A stretch of DNA of 64,000 bases from DASVWZ01 sp963715675 (GTDB lineage Bacteria; Acidobacteriota; Terriglobia; Terriglobales; Acidobacteriaceae), in the NCBI GenBank assembly GCA_963715675.1, contig OY970265.1:496001-560000 (forward strand), in the 5' to 3' direction. This document shows, piece after piece, positions 33,823 to 43,277 of this stretch (its first letter is position 1; each line of letters begins with the position of its first letter). Below the pieces are notes generated by a model. That model saw only the letters and a list, made by a program, of their open reading frames with translations, was not told the origin of the DNA and did no database searches. The translations under genes were made by a program, and so were the position numbers.

Positions 33823-35010
33823 TTATTGCCGCGGACAGAACCCTGCCGAACTTCCTACCCACTCCATGTTCTTGTTCTGGTCCACGCCCATCATGAGCCC
33901 GCGGCCCATGCGCACAATCACCATCACCGGCTGCAGTTCCTGCTGCCAGAGGTACATGATCCGCAGCTCGGCCTTGGTGCCGCCGTGCGGCGTCTCGATC
34001 ACCGGCTCAAAATTCATTCGCTCCTGCAGAATGTACTGAGAACGCTTGTCGGCGGGAACCGCGGCCAGGTCCTCCTTCTTGAGGTTCATGATCACGCCCA
34101 GGCCCGCGAAAGAGAACAGCGGCTTCAGCACATAATTCTCCAGATCCGCGGGAATGTGCTCGACCCGATCCAGAAACCACGTTTTCGGGACGCACTCGTG
34201 TTTCAGGAATGGCAGCGAGAATTTGCTCATCCGGAAGTACCAGTTGGGATGACCTGCCCACTCGACGTCGAGTTCATCGGAAAACGTGAAGTCCAGCTTG
34301 ATCTTCTTGCGGACCAGTTCGTCGACGATGGCGCGGTTGTAGATGCGCTTGATCCGCACCCGATGGCCATCTTTCTGATAGAACAACTGGTTGCCGCGCT
34401 TCTGAATGTCGGTAATCGAAACCGTCGGAATCCCGAGCAGCTTTTCGGTCAACAGAAAGTCCGGCCGGGTCTTCTGGTGGAGCGGATCAATCTCCATCAG
34501 AATCACGTCGTGCGGTTCATGATCACCCACGATGGCGTGTCGCAGCAATTTCTTGTAACTTTCCCAGTCAAGGCCGCCGAGCAGGTAGTCCAGATCCTCG
34601 TCAAGCCCGAACACTTCCTGGTACACCTGCGACAACATGGCTTGGTAGGCATAGAGCGACGGGAACCCCTGCAACTCGACCAGTTTTGGCTGGAGGTTCC
34701 CTGAAGCATCTCTCACCAACCCGAAGTCCACTTGGATGAACAGGGGATGAGGCGATTCGTGGAGGACGTTGAACTCCGGCGGGATGGCCTGGAAAGACGC
34801 CTTGCGGTACTCCAGCGACCCCAGTTGCTGGATGAGCTCCTTGCCATACTGCGACATCTGATCGAAAAGCGCTTTGGGAAAGAAGCAGGGCGTCTCCGAC
34901 ATCCGGAATTCCACCGGCGCGCCGCAGCGCTCTTCCATGACTTGGAGAAAAGTCTGGTACTTCTCCGGAGTGAAGTTCGCATTGAACCGTTGTCGCAGGG
35001 AAGGAATCAT
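33823..35010 (-). CDS. ATP-grasp-like protein of the amide-ligase cluster
   Basis: A 395-residue cytoplasmic protein. The N-terminal half carries LVELQGFPSLYAYQ, and the C-terminal half has LKPLFSFAGLGVIMNLKKED (a glycine-rich ATP-grasp loop), YILQERMNFEPVIETPHGG and ELRIMYLW. These resemble ATP-grasp enzymes, which join a carboxylate to an amine through an acyl phosphate. It is the last gene of a minus-strand set containing a second ATP-grasp protein, a GCS2 ligase and two hydrolases. Family assignment is moderate; the substrate is unknown. Confidence 0.65.
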   Translation of the reverse strand: MIPSLRQRFNANFTPEKYQTFLQVMEERCGAPVEFRMSETPCFFPKALFDQMSQYGKELIQQLGSLEYRKASFQAIPPEFNVLHESPHPLFIQVDFGLVRDASGNLQPKLVELQGFPSLYAYQAMLSQVYQEVFGLDEDLDYLLGGLDWESYKKLLRHAIVGDHEPHDVILMEIDPLHQKTRPDFLLTEKLLGIPTVSITDIQKRGNQLFYQKDGHRVRIKRIYNRAIVDELVRKKIKLDFTFSDELDVEWAGHPNWYFRMSKFSLPFLKHECVPKTWFLDRVEHIPADLENYVLKPLFSFAGLGVIMNLKKEDLAAVPADKRSQYILQERMNFEPVIETPHGGTKAELRIMYLWQQELQPVMVIVRMGRGLMMGVDQNKNMEWVGSSAGFCPRQ

Positions 35011-35036
35011 GATGACTCAGTTATGCAGGCCGCGGG

Positions 35037-36113
35037 CTACGCTTCGATCAGGAACTTTCCGCTCCGCATGATCTGCTCGTCGTCCACCCAGATGTCGAAC
35101 TCACGTCCGACCACGTCGATGTGAGTCGAGGAGGACCACTCCGCCCCCGTATGGGCGCCATAGGGGTTGCCAAAGGCAATATGCACGCCGGGATACTTCT
35201 CATCCTGCAGGATGTGGCCGATGATGTCCTTCAGTTCCAGGTTTGTTCCGATGGCGAATTCGCCGACCCGATCGCTGTTTTCGTCGGTATGGGTGTAACT
35301 CCAGAAATCGCTTTCCAGTTCCCGGTTGGAACAGTGTGCTTCCGTGACGCGGTTGCCCTTGACCTGAACGGTCAGCGGATTGGCGCGCAAGCTGCCGAAT
35401 TTCGCGCACAGCCAGTCGCCCACCACGCCGTCAATGACGAACGTGCCATTCACTTCGCCCGGAGTGGTAAAAATCTCCCCGCCGGGCAGGTTTCCCCACT
35501 TGTCGGGGCTGATCAGGCCACTGGTTTTCACCCAGCGATAGCGAGGGTTCAGGTCGGCCACCAGGTCCGTGCCCGCCGCAGTTTTCGCCCGGACCCGCGA
35601 AGCCCGCCGCACCATGTCGATGACTTTGGCGCTGATGCGGTCCACCTTGAAGAAGTCCGCCCGCATGCCTTCACGCATGATCTGGGAATTGATATTTACC
35701 ATGTGGGCGTGGCGGATGTTGCGCCGGTTCACCACGTCCGTCATCTGGATGCGCGACCGCAACTCGTTGGCCTGCGCCTGCGCCGCGAAAATACTCACCT
35801 GGCTGGTCTCAAGATCACTGAGAATCTCGCCGGGCAGGTCCTGCAGCGGGCGCGGCGCCAGTTCCTCCAGCACCCAGGCGCGATACGCGCAGCCCAGGTC
35901 CTCCAGTTCATGCACCAGGCTGGCGGCGATTTCCCTCGTCACCTCATCCGTGATCAGCGTGACCTTCTCCGTCGGCTGGATTCTCAGGCACACCTGTACG
36001 GCGTTGTGGGCGCCGGGAGTCAATTCAGGATCGAAGGGGAGTGTATTCAGTTGGGCCTCCCGCCCTTGCTCGGGAAGGACGGGGTTTTGCGTCTCATCTA
36101 CGGAACTTGTCAT
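35037..36113 (-). CDS. M29-type aminopeptidase-like protein
   Basis: A 358-residue protein resembling thermophilic M29 metallo-aminopeptidases. The metal-ligand pattern is suggested by GEFAIGTNLELKDIIGH, GVHIAFGNPYG and SSTHIDVVG, preceded by GEIFTTPGEVNGTFVIDG. An N-terminal segment (AVQVCLRIQPTEKVTLITDE) forms the usual alpha/beta domain. Its ATG overlaps the stop of the GCS2 gene (TAATG), so the two are translationally coupled. In this setting it may process or recycle a small peptide-like product. Confidence 0.75.
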   Translation of the reverse strand: MTSSVDETQNPVLPEQGREAQLNTLPFDPELTPGAHNAVQVCLRIQPTEKVTLITDEVTREIAASLVHELEDLGCAYRAWVLEELAPRPLQDLPGEILSDLETSQVSIFAAQAQANELRSRIQMTDVVNRRNIRHAHMVNINSQIMREGMRADFFKVDRISAKVIDMVRRASRVRAKTAAGTDLVADLNPRYRWVKTSGLISPDKWGNLPGGEIFTTPGEVNGTFVIDGVVGDWLCAKFGSLRANPLTVQVKGNRVTEAHCSNRELESDFWSYTHTDENSDRVGEFAIGTNLELKDIIGHILQDEKYPGVHIAFGNPYGAHTGAEWSSSTHIDVVGREFDIWVDDEQIMRSGKFLIEA

Positions 36114-37255
36114 TACCCCACTTTTCTAGCGGAAGCTGAGCTGTCTTGCTCTTCGACGCCCATTTCCGTCTCCTCAATGATGTAGTCCACAATTTTCTTC
36201 AAGTCGCCTGTCTGTTCAAAAACCCGCAGTTGCCGGTCGGCGCCGCTGCCCACCTTTAGAATCTCATGGATGTACTCCAGTTCCGCCCGCGAATCCAGTT
36301 CATCCACTACGTCGTCGACAAACTCCAGGTATTCCAGGATCAAGTCCCGAGCCGGAACTTCCTTCTGCTTGCCAAAGTCGATCAGCTTGCCGTCGAGCCC
36401 GTAGCGGGCGGCGCGCCATTTGTTTTCCATCAGCAGCGCGCGGCGGTAGAGGCGAAATCCCTGATTCGCCGCGTAGAGCTTGTACAGCTTGGCAATGGTA
36501 GCCTGGATGAGCGCTGCCAGGGCGATGGTTTCATCCAATCGCATGGGAATGTCGCACACCCGGAATTCCAGAGTGTTGAAGAACGGGTGCGGGCGGATAT
36601 CCCACCAGATTTTCTTTGCGTTGTCGATGCAGTTGGTTTTGATCAGCAGCTTGATGAAATTCTCATACTCGCCCCAACTCGGAAAGTAATCCGGAATATT
36701 GGTGCGCGGAAACTTGTCGAACACCTTGCAGCGGTAGGATTTCAGCCCGGTATTCATGCCCAGCCAGAACGGCGAATTGGTCGAGAGCGCCAGAATGTGC
36801 GGCAGGAAATAACGGGCGTGGTTCATCAGGTGGATGGCGGTCTCGCGGTCTTCGATCCCGATATGCACATGTAAACCGAAAATCAGGTTGGCACGGGCCA
36901 CCAGTTGCATATCTTCGATAATGTTCTTGTAGCGCTCGTCCGGTGTGATTTCCTGTACCCGCCAATCGCCGAAGGGATGAGTTGCCGCCGCGGCCAGCCG
37001 CAGACCGTTTTCCTTGGCCAGCCCAATCATGTCGTGGCGCAGCTTCCGGATCTCTTGTTTGGCCTCTTTGATGTTGTTGCAGACCGAGGTGCCGACTTCC
37101 ACCACCGCTTGATGCATTTCCGCCTTCACTTTCTCCTGCAAGCGCAGCTTGCCCTGTTCCATCATTTCGGTATGGATATGGGAGCGGAGGTCGCGGGTGG
37201 AGGGATCAATGGTCTGATATTCCTCTTCGATCCCGATGGTGAAGGTCGGTTGCAT
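36113..37255 (-). CDS. GCS2-family carboxylate-amine ligase (YbdK-like)
   Basis: A 380-residue glutamate-cysteine-ligase-type enzyme. The start at MQPTFTIGIEEEYQTIDPST (37255) is chosen because GIEEEYQ is the usual family N-terminus. Further motifs are EVGTSVCNNIKEA, AAATHPFGDW, LIFGLHVHIGIEDRETAI, LSTNSPFWLGMNTGLKSYR, WWDIRPHPFFNTLEFRVCD and ALLMENKWRAARYGLDG. The family forms amide bonds between a gamma-carboxylate and an amine using ATP. It is clustered with two ATP-grasp proteins, a peptidase and an esterase. Since bshB1 in this window points to bacillithiol, glutathione synthesis is not the obvious role. Confidence 0.88.
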   Translation of the reverse strand: MQPTFTIGIEEEYQTIDPSTRDLRSHIHTEMMEQGKLRLQEKVKAEMHQAVVEVGTSVCNNIKEAKQEIRKLRHDMIGLAKENGLRLAAAATHPFGDWRVQEITPDERYKNIIEDMQLVARANLIFGLHVHIGIEDRETAIHLMNHARYFLPHILALSTNSPFWLGMNTGLKSYRCKVFDKFPRTNIPDYFPSWGEYENFIKLLIKTNCIDNAKKIWWDIRPHPFFNTLEFRVCDIPMRLDETIALAALIQATIAKLYKLYAANQGFRLYRRALLMENKWRAARYGLDGKLIDFGKQKEVPARDLILEYLEFVDDVVDELDSRAELEYIHEILKVGSGADRQLRVFEQTGDLKKIVDYIIEETEMGVEEQDSSASARKVG

Positions 37256-37410
37256 AGTTCTGGCTGAGTGGCGATTGGCGGTAACCCAAGAAACTCCGCT
37301 TCCGAGCGAAGCCTCGGATCGAGGCCCCACGCTTCATCAGTATAACAATGCCACTGCTTTCTCGGACGACTTTTCCTGGTTGCTTGTGCTCCGTCTTCCA
37401 GAGGCTGAAG

Positions 37411-37767
37411 TCAGGGGTGTCGAAACGCCCGCCACTGGACGAAATAGAACCACGCCGAGAATCCAATAAAGAAGATCGCCAATGCACTCAAGCAGATAGA
37501 GAGAAACGACAACAGCCAGTGTTTGCGGGAAGATGCCCGCAGCAGCAACACGATGGCGGTCACTGCGAATACCAGGGTGACAGTCAAGCCGAACAGCGCG
37601 AAACCTTCAGCTAGGCCCCCAGCTACCGCTCCAAGACCGGTTGCTTTCTGCTCGGATAGCCCTCGGAAAGAGTTAAGAAATCCGATTACAACGGGAATCC
37701 AAGACACGAACGCGAGGAGGACTCCCCAACGTAGTCGCCTTTCCGTGAGTGTCGGTCTCTCGTCCAC
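37411..37767 (-). CDS. small membrane protein of the amide-ligase cluster
   Basis: A 118-residue integral membrane protein with a GTG start directly after the stop of the ATP-grasp gene at 37768. Three hydrophobic segments are visible (about 13-32, 52-76 and 86-110). No conserved catalytic residues are seen. Its place inside the cluster suggests a link to transport or anchoring, but this is inference. Confidence 0.65.
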   Translation of the reverse strand: MDERPTLTERRLRWGVLLAFVSWIPVVIGFLNSFRGLSEQKATGLGAVAGGLAEGFALFGLTVTLVFAVTAIVLLLRASSRKHWLLSFLSICLSALAIFFIGFSAWFYFVQWRAFRHP

Positions 37768-38766
37768 TCAGTTCGATGCCTTAGCCCTCTTCTTGGCCGT
37801 CGGCTTTGACGGTGTGACTTCCACCGGTTTCGCACCTGCCAGGAACGCCGCCCACCTCAGTTCTCGCGCCGGATTCTCGTCGCTGAGCGCGTTCTTCACC
37901 GCCATCTCCGCGACCGCATTCACCACCCAGTCGAAATTTGCCTGGCCCACCGACGTGATTTCTGCGTCCGGTGCCGGATTCATGAAGTCGATCGCATATG
38001 GCACTCCGCCTTCCACCGCGAACTCCACCGTGTTCAGGTCGTAGCCGAGGGCCCGGCACAGGGTCAGCGCATCTTTGTTGATGCGCTCGTGCAGTTTGGC
38101 GCTCGAAGGTGGCGGATTCCCCTTCACGTACCGCTCATGGTGCGGCGCCTTCGGGTCATATTTCATCACGTGAACTTTTTCCTGTCCCACTACATAGCAA
38201 CGGTAGTACTCGTCGAATTCGACTCCGTGCTGCAGCGTCATGCAGAGGTCGCCGGTCTGGTTGTAATGTTTGAAGAATTCGTCCGGGGAATGCACCTTGT
38301 AGACGTGTTTCCATCCCCCTCCGGCATACGGCTTTAGGAAGGCCGGGAAGCCCACATAGCTGAAAATCTCGTCCCAGTTCAGCGGATACATCAGGTTGCG
38401 CATGGACTGGTCGGTGGTATCCGGAGGATGGGTGTGATGCGGCAACAGAACCGTCGGCGGAATCGCCACCCCCAGTTTGGTCGCCAGCGCGTAGTTGAAG
38501 AACTTGTCATCTGCCGTCCACCAGAACGGGTTGTTGATGACAATCGTCCCGGTTAACGCCGCGTTCTTGAGAAACGCCCGGTAGAAGGGGATGTCCTGGG
38601 AGATGCGGTCGATGATGACGCGATACCCGCTGGGATCCGCCATCTTTACCCCGCCCAGCTTCACAAACTCTGCCGTCACGCCCTCAACGTTCATGCTGTT
38701 GATTCTCTCCACCAGCGCCGGCGGAAAGCTGTTTTCCATGCCAAAAATGATTCCGATTTTCTTCAT
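37768..38766 (-). CDS. ATP-grasp domain protein (RimK-like)
   Basis: A 332-residue protein. It begins MKKIGIIFGMENSFPPALVE, and the ATP-grasp core includes NPFWWTADDKFFNYALATKLG, FPAFLKPYAGGGWKHVYKV (lysine plus glycine loop), VEFDEYYRCYVVGQEKVHVM and LGYDLNTVEFAVEGGVPYAID-like FMNP, where Glu/Asn act as metal ligands. The family ligates carboxylates to amines or thiols. The basic C-terminal tail (KPTAKKRAKASN) is unusual. It lies between the esterase and membrane-protein genes of the same cluster. Confidence 0.85.
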   Translation of the reverse strand: MKKIGIIFGMENSFPPALVERINSMNVEGVTAEFVKLGGVKMADPSGYRVIIDRISQDIPFYRAFLKNAALTGTIVINNPFWWTADDKFFNYALATKLGVAIPPTVLLPHHTHPPDTTDQSMRNLMYPLNWDEIFSYVGFPAFLKPYAGGGWKHVYKVHSPDEFFKHYNQTGDLCMTLQHGVEFDEYYRCYVVGQEKVHVMKYDPKAPHHERYVKGNPPPSSAKLHERINKDALTLCRALGYDLNTVEFAVEGGVPYAIDFMNPAPDAEITSVGQANFDWVVNAVAEMAVKNALSDENPARELRWAAFLAGAKPVEVTPSKPTAKKRAKASN

Positions 38767-38848
38767 GATAGCCTCTGCTCTCGAAAGATTGAGCGTTCTG
38801 ACTGCGTGACCTGTCTTTCAAACGACGAACGACCAACGGCGGCCGGCC

Positions 38849-39586
38849 TCAAAAGTATTTCACAGCCATTCTCTGCCACAACGGCCAGTCATGCGTGGAA
38901 TGGTCGTTCCACACATCCAGCCAATGCGGCACCGCCTTGTCGTTCAGCATGGCCGACAACTTCACATTCTGGTCCAGGCACATATCCCAATCCGCCGAGC
39001 CCAGCACAATCTTTATTCGCCGGTAGCGGCTCAGAAACCAGTCATCCGACATCTTCGGCAGGTAATCCACCGGACAATTGAAATAACAGTCGTCATCGTA
39101 GTATCCGTCCAGAAACTGATGGATATCAAATGCGCCGCTCATACTGAGACAGTGGGTCACGGCGTCCGGGTGTTTGAACGCAAAGTTGACCGCATGATAC
39201 CCGCCAAAGCTGCATCCCGTTACCGCGAGACTGGGGGTGGGGTTTTTCCAGCGCAAGAACGGCAGGTACTCGTTCAGGATGTAGCGCTCATACTGCAGGT
39301 GGCGCATTACCCGCACCTTGGGATGAACGCCCTTGTTGTACCAGCTCTCGGTGTCGACGGCGTCCGGACAAAATATCTGCAACTCTCCGGCTTCGAGCTT
39401 CGGCGCGAGCACGGCGATCATGCCTCGATCCTCATACTCAAAAAATTTTCCCATGGAAGTGGGAAAGACGAGCACTGGTTTTCCCGAGTGGCCGAAGACG
39501 AGTGTGTCCATGTCCCGGCCCAGTTCCTGGCTGTAACCCTTGTGGTATTCGCGGTTCATTTGTCGGTAGTTGGCTGGAAAAAACAT
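38849..39586 (-). CDS. alpha/beta-hydrolase esterase
   Basis: A 245-residue esterase-type hydrolase. The nucleophile elbow is CSFGGYH (Ser at about 134), with FGHSGKPVLVFPTSMGKFFE near the N-terminus and DHSTHDWPLW supplying the catalytic His near the C-terminus. Length is normal for esterase/feruloyl-esterase-like proteins. It is probably the first gene of the minus-strand amide-ligase cluster. No signal peptide is seen, so it acts in the cytoplasm. Confidence 0.82.
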   Translation of the reverse strand: MFFPANYRQMNREYHKGYSQELGRDMDTLVFGHSGKPVLVFPTSMGKFFEYEDRGMIAVLAPKLEAGELQIFCPDAVDTESWYNKGVHPKVRVMRHLQYERYILNEYLPFLRWKNPTPSLAVTGCSFGGYHAVNFAFKHPDAVTHCLSMSGAFDIHQFLDGYYDDDCYFNCPVDYLPKMSDDWFLSRYRRIKIVLGSADWDMCLDQNVKLSAMLNDKAVPHWLDVWNDHSTHDWPLWQRMAVKYF

Positions 39587-39815
39587 CTTACCTGAAAAGG
39601 TCTGGCAGTGGGGCCGGCGAACTGCTCTTCCACGTTTTTCCGGGATTCATCGCGGCCCCCGGAAGTTTTCAACACCACAGTGGAAATTCATGTGGAAAAA
39701 CGGGAAAGTATCGGTGTAAATCATTCATGGGAAAAAAGTTCAGCAGTTTGCACTGAGTCTGTTGCTGACCCGTCCGTGGTAGGGTGAGCGAGGGGAGACA
39801 TTCCCGGAGAGAATT

Positions 39816-40565
39816 TTGAAAGTCCGTCTTGACAAATTGCTTCTGGAACGCGGGCTGGCGAGTTCGCGGGCCCGCGCGCAGGCGCTGATTCTCGCGGGTA
39901 AGGTCCTGGTCGATGAGCAGAAGATCGAGAAAGCCGGGACCACTGTAGATGCTGATTGTGGAATCCGGCTGCTGGGCGAAGATCTGAAATATGTGGGCCG
40001 AGGCGGGCTGAAACTGGAGCGAGCGCTGGAGCATTGGCGAATCGATGTGGCAGGAAAGATCTGCATGGATGTGGGCGCTTCCACCGGAGGGTTTACCGAT
40101 TGCCTGCTGCAGCACGGGGCGGCTCGCGTGGTCGCAGTCGACACCGGGCACGGACAGATAGATTTCCGCCTGCGGCAGGATGCCCGAGTCCGTTTGCTGG
40201 AGAAGACCAACGCCCGGTTTCTGACCCGCGAGCAGGCCGGAGAACTCGTGGACCTGATCGCGGTGGATGTCTCGTTCATTTCAGCAACCTTGGTAATTCC
40301 GGCGGTGGTTGCTGCGGGATTTCCCGCCGCGCGCGAGGAACGCAAAAACAAACAGATCATCGTGCTGGTGAAGCCGCAATTTGAAGTGGGCCGCGAATCG
40401 GTGGGCAAAGGCGGCATTGTCCGCGACGCCGGACTCCAGCGGGCCGCTGTGGAGAAAGTGCGCCAAACCCTGCGCCAACTGGGCTGCGACACCACTGAGG
40501 TCATCGACTCTCCGATCCTGGGCGCGGAAGGCAACCGTGAGTTCCTACTGCGGGGAGTCTTCTAA
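39816..40565 (+). CDS. tlyA: TlyA-family 16S/23S rRNA (cytidine-2'-O)-methyltransferase
   Basis: A 249-residue protein with an S4 RNA-binding domain at 1-60 (VRLDKLLLERGLASSRARAQ; GKVLVDEQKIEKAG) and an FtsJ-like SAM methyltransferase (VGRGGLKLERALEHW; CMDVGASTGGFTDCLLQHGA; AVDVSFIS; IIVLVKPQFEVGRE). The start is TTG with GGAGA upstream. It methylates ribosomal RNA; in some bacteria this affects capreomycin sensitivity. nadK follows on the same strand. Confidence 0.93.
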   Translation: MKVRLDKLLLERGLASSRARAQALILAGKVLVDEQKIEKAGTTVDADCGIRLLGEDLKYVGRGGLKLERALEHWRIDVAGKICMDVGASTGGFTDCLLQHGAARVVAVDTGHGQIDFRLRQDARVRLLEKTNARFLTREQAGELVDLIAVDVSFISATLVIPAVVAAGFPAAREERKNKQIIVLVKPQFEVGRESVGKGGIVRDAGLQRAAVEKVRQTLRQLGCDTTEVIDSPILGAEGNREFLLRGVF

Positions 40566-40616
40566 CCGCCTGCCCCGGCAGCCCAAATCAGATTTTTGTA
40601 CAATTCGAGTCTCATC

Positions 40617-41501
40617 ATGCCTACGGGGAATTCTGCTGTTACGGAGAACAAAGCGGCTGCCATCATCGCTAAGCCGGGTGCACCGGAACTGCCTGAGATC
40701 GTGCCGCGGTTGGTGAAGTGGCTGCAGGATCACCGCTACCAGGTGGTCGTGGATCGCGAGTCGTCACCCTTCGCGCCTGGCACCGATACTCTGGCACGGG
40801 AGGAAATGGGGTCGCGGCCGCTCCGCTTGGCTATCGTTCTGGGCGGCGACGGCACTTTGCTTTCGGCGGCGCGGGCTCTTGCCAAGTCCGGCATTCCGGT
40901 GTTGGGTGTGAATTTGGGCTCGCTGGGGTTCCTCACCGAAGTTCCGCTCCAGGACTTGTATCCGACGCTGCAAGCGATCGAGGACGGCAAGCATGCCGTG
41001 GAAGTGCGCGCCATGCTGCATTGTGAGGTGGTGCGGCGGGATTCGCGGGTGGCGGGATATGACGCGCTCAACGATATCGTGGTCGGGAAGGGTACCATCG
41101 CCCGCCTGAACCACTGCGATGTTTACGTGGACGGAGTGTTTGTGTCCGTGTACAAGGCGGACAGCCTCATCGTTTCCACTCCCACGGGATCCACCGCCTA
41201 CTCGCTGTCGGCGGGAGGTCCGATTCTGATGCCGACCGTACATGCGCTGGTGATCACACCCGTTTCAGCGCATTCCCTCACCCACCGGCCGGTGGTCGTT
41301 CCCGATACCTCGCTGGTGGAAATCGTGGTGAACACGGGCGCCGACGAAGCTTACTTGAGCGTCGACGGACAGGTCGGGATGCCCATGTATGACGGGGACC
41401 GCGTGCGTTGCCACAAATCAGAAAACCAGGTCCGCTTGCTGCGGATGCCGGGAACATTTTTCGACTTGCTCCGAACAAAAATGAAATGGGGCCAGCGCTA
41501 G
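40617..41501 (+). CDS. nadK: NAD kinase
   Basis: A 294-residue enzyme that phosphorylates NAD to NADP. The start is set at ATG 40617 (MPTGNSAVTEN) although no strong ribosome site is seen. Motifs: LGGDGTLLSAARALAKSG (GGDG), GVNLGSLGFLTEVP, YDALNDIVVGKG (the NE/ND motif), STPTGSTAYSLSAGGPI and SAHSLTHRPVVVPD. Length is typical. It lies 51 bases after tlyA and is probably cotranscribed. Confidence 0.95.
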   Translation: MPTGNSAVTENKAAAIIAKPGAPELPEIVPRLVKWLQDHRYQVVVDRESSPFAPGTDTLAREEMGSRPLRLAIVLGGDGTLLSAARALAKSGIPVLGVNLGSLGFLTEVPLQDLYPTLQAIEDGKHAVEVRAMLHCEVVRRDSRVAGYDALNDIVVGKGTIARLNHCDVYVDGVFVSVYKADSLIVSTPTGSTAYSLSAGGPILMPTVHALVITPVSAHSLTHRPVVVPDTSLVEIVVNTGADEAYLSVDGQVGMPMYDGDRVRCHKSENQVRLLRMPGTFFDLLRTKMKWGQR

Positions 41502-41502
41502 A

Positions 41503-41569
41503 ATTGAGTCATTGAACCGTTGAATCATTCACCCATGGATTCAATGATTCAATCGGTCAATGATTCAAT
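41503..41569. repeat. 27-bp imperfect inverted repeat between nadK and the amidohydrolase
   Basis: The arm 41503-41529 and the reverse complement of 41543-41569 match at about 23 of 27 positions, with a 13-base spacer. Both arms are built of ATTGAATCATT-like units. It could fold as a long hairpin in RNA, act as a terminator/stability element, or be a small mobile repeat. Confidence 0.55.
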
Positions 41570-41579
41570 AGGAACAATC

Positions 41580-43277
41580 ATGAAATACGCTCTCTTACTG
41601 TCAATTTGCGTCGTGGCGAGTGGGTCATTTGCGCAGTCGAAGCCCACCGCTGATCTCATCATCACTAACGCCAAAATCTGGACGGTAGACCCCAATCGGC
41701 CCACCGCCGAAGCGGTTGCGGTGGTTGGCGATCGTATCATCGCGGTCGGTTCCAAGGCGGATATCGATACCCTGCGCGGCCCGGATACCAACTTGATCGA
41801 CGCCGGGGGCAAGCTGCTTCTGCCTGGCTTTAACGACGCACATGTGCACTTCGTCAGCGGCGGATTGCAGCTGGATGCGGTGCAACTCAACGACACCACC
41901 AGTGCCGGGGAATTTGTGCGTCGCGTGGCGGAGCAAGTCAAGAAAACAGCCAAGGGGGACTGGGTCCTCGGCGGCGATTGGGACGAGACCAAATGGATTC
42001 CCACCCAGCTTCCGACTAAAGCCCTCATCGACCCGTTCATGCCCGATACGCCGGTGTTCCTCGACCGCTATGACGGCCACACCGCGCTGGCCAATTCGGT
42101 CGTGCTCCGCCTGGCGGGAATTACCGCGCAGACGCTCGATCCTCCCGGCGGAGTCATTGTGCGCGATGCGCAGGGCAATCCCACCGGCGCTTTGAAGGAC
42201 GCCGCCAAGGATGCGGTGCTCAAGCTGATCCCACCGCTCACGCCGGAGCAGCGGATGCACGCCATCCATCGTGCTCTGGACTACGCCGCCTCACTCGGGG
42301 TCACCAGTGTGCAACAGATGAGTGACGAAGACACCGACAGCTTTGCCGACATCAAGGCGTATGGCGATCTGCTGAAGCACGGCGAGTTGACCACCCGCAT
42401 CTATGTCGCGGCTGCGATTTCGGATTGGCAGCAGGAAGCCAGGGTCGGTGTTCGCCATTCCTTTGGCACCCCTTTTCTTCGCATCGGCGCATTGAAAGGT
42501 TTCGCTGACGGGTCGCTGGGATCGCGCACCGCCTACTTCTTCGATCCTTACTCGGATGATCCGGGCAACTCCGGAATCCTCGCCGGCGACATGCATCCCA
42601 TCTCGCAGATGCAGGACTGGGTGAAATCAGCGGACGCCGCCGGATTGCAGATCTGCATTCACGCCATCGGCGACCGTGCCATCTCCGAGATCCTCGACAT
42701 TTATTGGTCAACGCTCCGGGCAAATCGTGGCGCGGAACACCGCTTCCGCATCGAGCATGCCCAACACGTTGCCGCCAAGGATTTCGATCGCTTCTCCCAG
42801 TTGGACGTGATCGCTTCCGTCCAGCCTTACCATGCCATCGACGACGGTCGTTGGGCGGAAGCGCGCATCGGGCAGGATCGCGCCAGCCGCACCTACGCTT
42901 TCCGCACATTTCTGAATCATGGTGTACATCTGGCCTTCGGCACGGACTGGGACGTCGCGCCTTTGAATCCGTTGCTGACCGTCTATGCGGCGGTCACGCG
43001 CGCCACGCTGGACGGCAAGAATCCGAATGGCTGGTTTCCCGAGCAGAAATTGACTGTGGCCGAGGCTGTCCAGGCATACACCATGGGCTCGGCCTATGCG
43101 GAGTTTCAGGATCGGGAGAAGGGCTCGATCACTCCCGGCAAGCTGGCCGACATGATCGTGTTGAGCGACGACATTTTCTTGATTGATCCCGCCAGGATTC
43201 GCGATGTGAAAGTGCTGAAGACTTTCGTGGGCGGAAAACTGGTTTGGGAGCAGCCGCGGAATCAAGGTTCCCGGTGA
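41580..43277 (+). CDS. exported amidohydrolase, YtcJ-like
   Basis: A 565-residue metal-dependent amidohydrolase. The start is ATG at 41580 with AGGAAC upstream; residues 1-19 form a signal peptide (MKYALLLSICVVASGSFA-Q). Motifs: ADLIITNAKIWTVDPN, GFNDAHVHFVSGGLQL (metal HxH), GVTSVQQMSDEDT, CIHAIGDRAIS, RIEHAQHV and HLAFGTDWDVAPLNPL (metal Asp). C-terminal GKLADMIVLSDDIF completes the composite beta-domain. The YtcJ/amidohydrolase-3 group hydrolyses amides or imides; the substrate is unknown. Confidence 0.9.
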   Translation: MKYALLLSICVVASGSFAQSKPTADLIITNAKIWTVDPNRPTAEAVAVVGDRIIAVGSKADIDTLRGPDTNLIDAGGKLLLPGFNDAHVHFVSGGLQLDAVQLNDTTSAGEFVRRVAEQVKKTAKGDWVLGGDWDETKWIPTQLPTKALIDPFMPDTPVFLDRYDGHTALANSVVLRLAGITAQTLDPPGGVIVRDAQGNPTGALKDAAKDAVLKLIPPLTPEQRMHAIHRALDYAASLGVTSVQQMSDEDTDSFADIKAYGDLLKHGELTTRIYVAAAISDWQQEARVGVRHSFGTPFLRIGALKGFADGSLGSRTAYFFDPYSDDPGNSGILAGDMHPISQMQDWVKSADAAGLQICIHAIGDRAISEILDIYWSTLRANRGAEHRFRIEHAQHVAAKDFDRFSQLDVIASVQPYHAIDDGRWAEARIGQDRASRTYAFRTFLNHGVHLAFGTDWDVAPLNPLLTVYAAVTRATLDGKNPNGWFPEQKLTVAEAVQAYTMGSAYAEFQDREKGSITPGKLADMIVLSDDIFLIDPARIRDVKVLKTFVGGKLVWEQPRNQGSR

